Below, piece by piece: positions 63,403-64,000 of a stretch of DNA of 64,000 bases. The position numbers and the translations under genes were made by a program. The DNA comes from Sphingobium sp. KCTC 72723 (GTDB lineage Bacteria > Pseudomonadota > Alphaproteobacteria > Sphingomonadales > Sphingomonadaceae). Within the stretch, counting starts at the first letter, position 1, and each line of letters begins with the position of its first letter. The stretch lies in assembly GCF_014280435.1 (NCBI RefSeq), contig NZ_CP060388.1:62001-126000 (forward strand), in the 5' to 3' direction. A model generated the notes under the pieces. The model did no database searches, had not been told where the DNA came from, and was given only the letters and a program-made list of their open reading frames with translations.

Positions 63403-64000
63403 TCACTCCTTCTTCAAAATATCCAGCGCCAGCACCGTCGTCGCTTCGCTGGCCGTGGCGATCAGCGTGTCGGCCTGTGGCGCCCAGAAGGGGCTGTGGA
63501 GCGAGGGGAGGGATGCCTGACCGGCGGCGGCCTGCGCGATTCTGTCCGCTGGAACGCCGCCGACCCAGAATATGAAGCTGTTGATCGTCTTGTCCGCGCG
63601 GTAGAAACGGCTGAAATCCTCGCCGCCCATTACGGCCGGGGTCTTGACCACCTTGCCCTGCGGGAAATGGCCCTTCAGTACGTCCGCCATTTTTTCGGCA
63701 AATTCGGGCGGGTTGAAGGTGGAGGGGGTAAATTCATCCTTCACCGTCACCACCGGCATCCGGTCGTCCGGCACGCCTGCCGCGATCGCTTCGCCGCGCG
63801 CGATGCGCTTGATCCCCTCGATCAGTTTTGCGCGGGTTTCGTCGGAATAGCTGCGGATGGTGAGCAGCAACTTGGCTTCGTCGGGAATGATATTATGCTT
63901 GGCCCCGCCCTGAAAGCTGCCGACGGTAACGACGGCGGGATCCTGCGGTTCCTGCTCGCGGCTCACCAAAGTCTGGAGCGAGGTGACGATGCGCGCGCCC
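63403..64000 (-). CDS. M20-family amidohydrolase (5' end outside the window)
   Basis: The C-terminal 198 codons of an M20/hippurate-hydrolase-type metallopeptidase; the frame is open to the edge with GARIVTSLQTLVSREQEP, the conserved dimerisation-domain start. Catalytic region motifs include MGGEDFSRFYR and LHSPFWAPQADTLIATASEA, with the metal-binding His near the end. A cleavable or aminoacylase function cannot be chosen from this part. It is convergent with the nucleotidyltransferase gene. Confidence 0.9.
   Translation of the reverse strand, partial: GARIVTSLQTLVSREQEPQDPAVVTVGSFQGGAKHNIIPDEAKLLLTIRSYSDETRAKLIEGIKRIARGEAIAAGVPDDRMPVVTVKDEFTPSTFNPPEFAEKMADVLKGHFPQGKVVKTPAVMGGEDFSRFYRADKTINSFIFWVGGVPADRIAQAAAGQASLPSLHSPFWAPQADTLIATASEATTVLALDILKKE

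Overview
This window looks like chromosomal DNA of a GC-rich alphaproteobacterium of the Sphingomonadaceae (Sphingobium/Sphingomonas type). The evidence is: a PhoK-type alkaline phosphatase that closely resembles what I remember of the Sphingomonas enzyme; a CcrM methyltransferase preceded by a cluster of GANTC sites; a perfect CtrA-type box; the CarD, FdxA, S4-protein and SUV3-like helicase block typical of this group; and an HprK-related kinase A / PqqD-like gene set. No IS element, prophage, CRISPR array, tRNA or rRNA was seen. Genes are densely packed and most operons have 1-14 nt overlaps. No gene-free stretch exceeds about 300 bases. The taxonomic call is inference from gene content and was not tested by any search.

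Layout. 0.2-8.3 kb: an orphan OmpR-type regulator with a degenerate receiver, a beta-carbonic anhydrase paired with a SulP transporter, an outer-membrane protein behind a leader hairpin, a response regulator/sensor kinase pair, serine acetyltransferase and a small conserved protein. 8.3-24.4 kb: PhoK phosphatase, DsbD, TlyA, an RND efflux pair, TspO, UbiK, a YbjN protein, ProC, a short asparaginase-like protein, CarD, ferredoxin, an S4 protein and an SUV3-like helicase. 24.6-31.7 kb: an M23 peptidase with an upstream CtrA-type box, a nucleotidyltransferase, and a divergent cluster made of a cupredoxin-like exported protein, a dCache-like/HAMP/GGDEF/EAL protein, a DUF3034 outer-membrane protein and an exported truncated globin, followed by CsbD. 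31.7-43 kb: an AGCS symporter, GlmM-DUF1272-ThiD-RnhB, an L,D-transpeptidase, a siderophore receptor with a Fur-like box, AhpF, AhpC, and TetR and ArsR regulators. 43.3-52 kb: CcrM, FolP, a lipoprotein, an NtrC-type regulator, a short cytochrome oxidase subunit IV-like protein, the PntAA-AB-B transhydrogenase and an Asp/Glu racemase. Two REPIN-like inverted hairpin doublets lie here. 52-59.4 kb: the complete phosphate operon phoR-pstS-pstC-pstA-pstB-phoU-phoB on the minus strand, with a Pho-box-like element before pstS. 59.4-63.4 kb: a plus-strand set of a Tat-exported small protein, glycosyltransferase, PqqD-like protein, HprK-related kinase A and nucleotidyltransferase. The window ends inside an M20 peptidase.

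Functional themes are phosphate acquisition (PhoK, Pst, PhoBR), bicarbonate or anion handling, envelope redox and peroxide defence (DsbD, AhpCF, ferredoxin, transhydrogenase), and cell-cycle control (CcrM, CtrA box). Two gene sets have recognisable parts but, as far as I know, no worked-out function: the cupredoxin / c-di-GMP / DUF3034 / globin cluster at 27-31.4 kb and the HprK-related kinase A / PqqD-like / nucleotidyltransferase cluster at 59.5-63.4 kb. They are the best candidates for undescribed systems.
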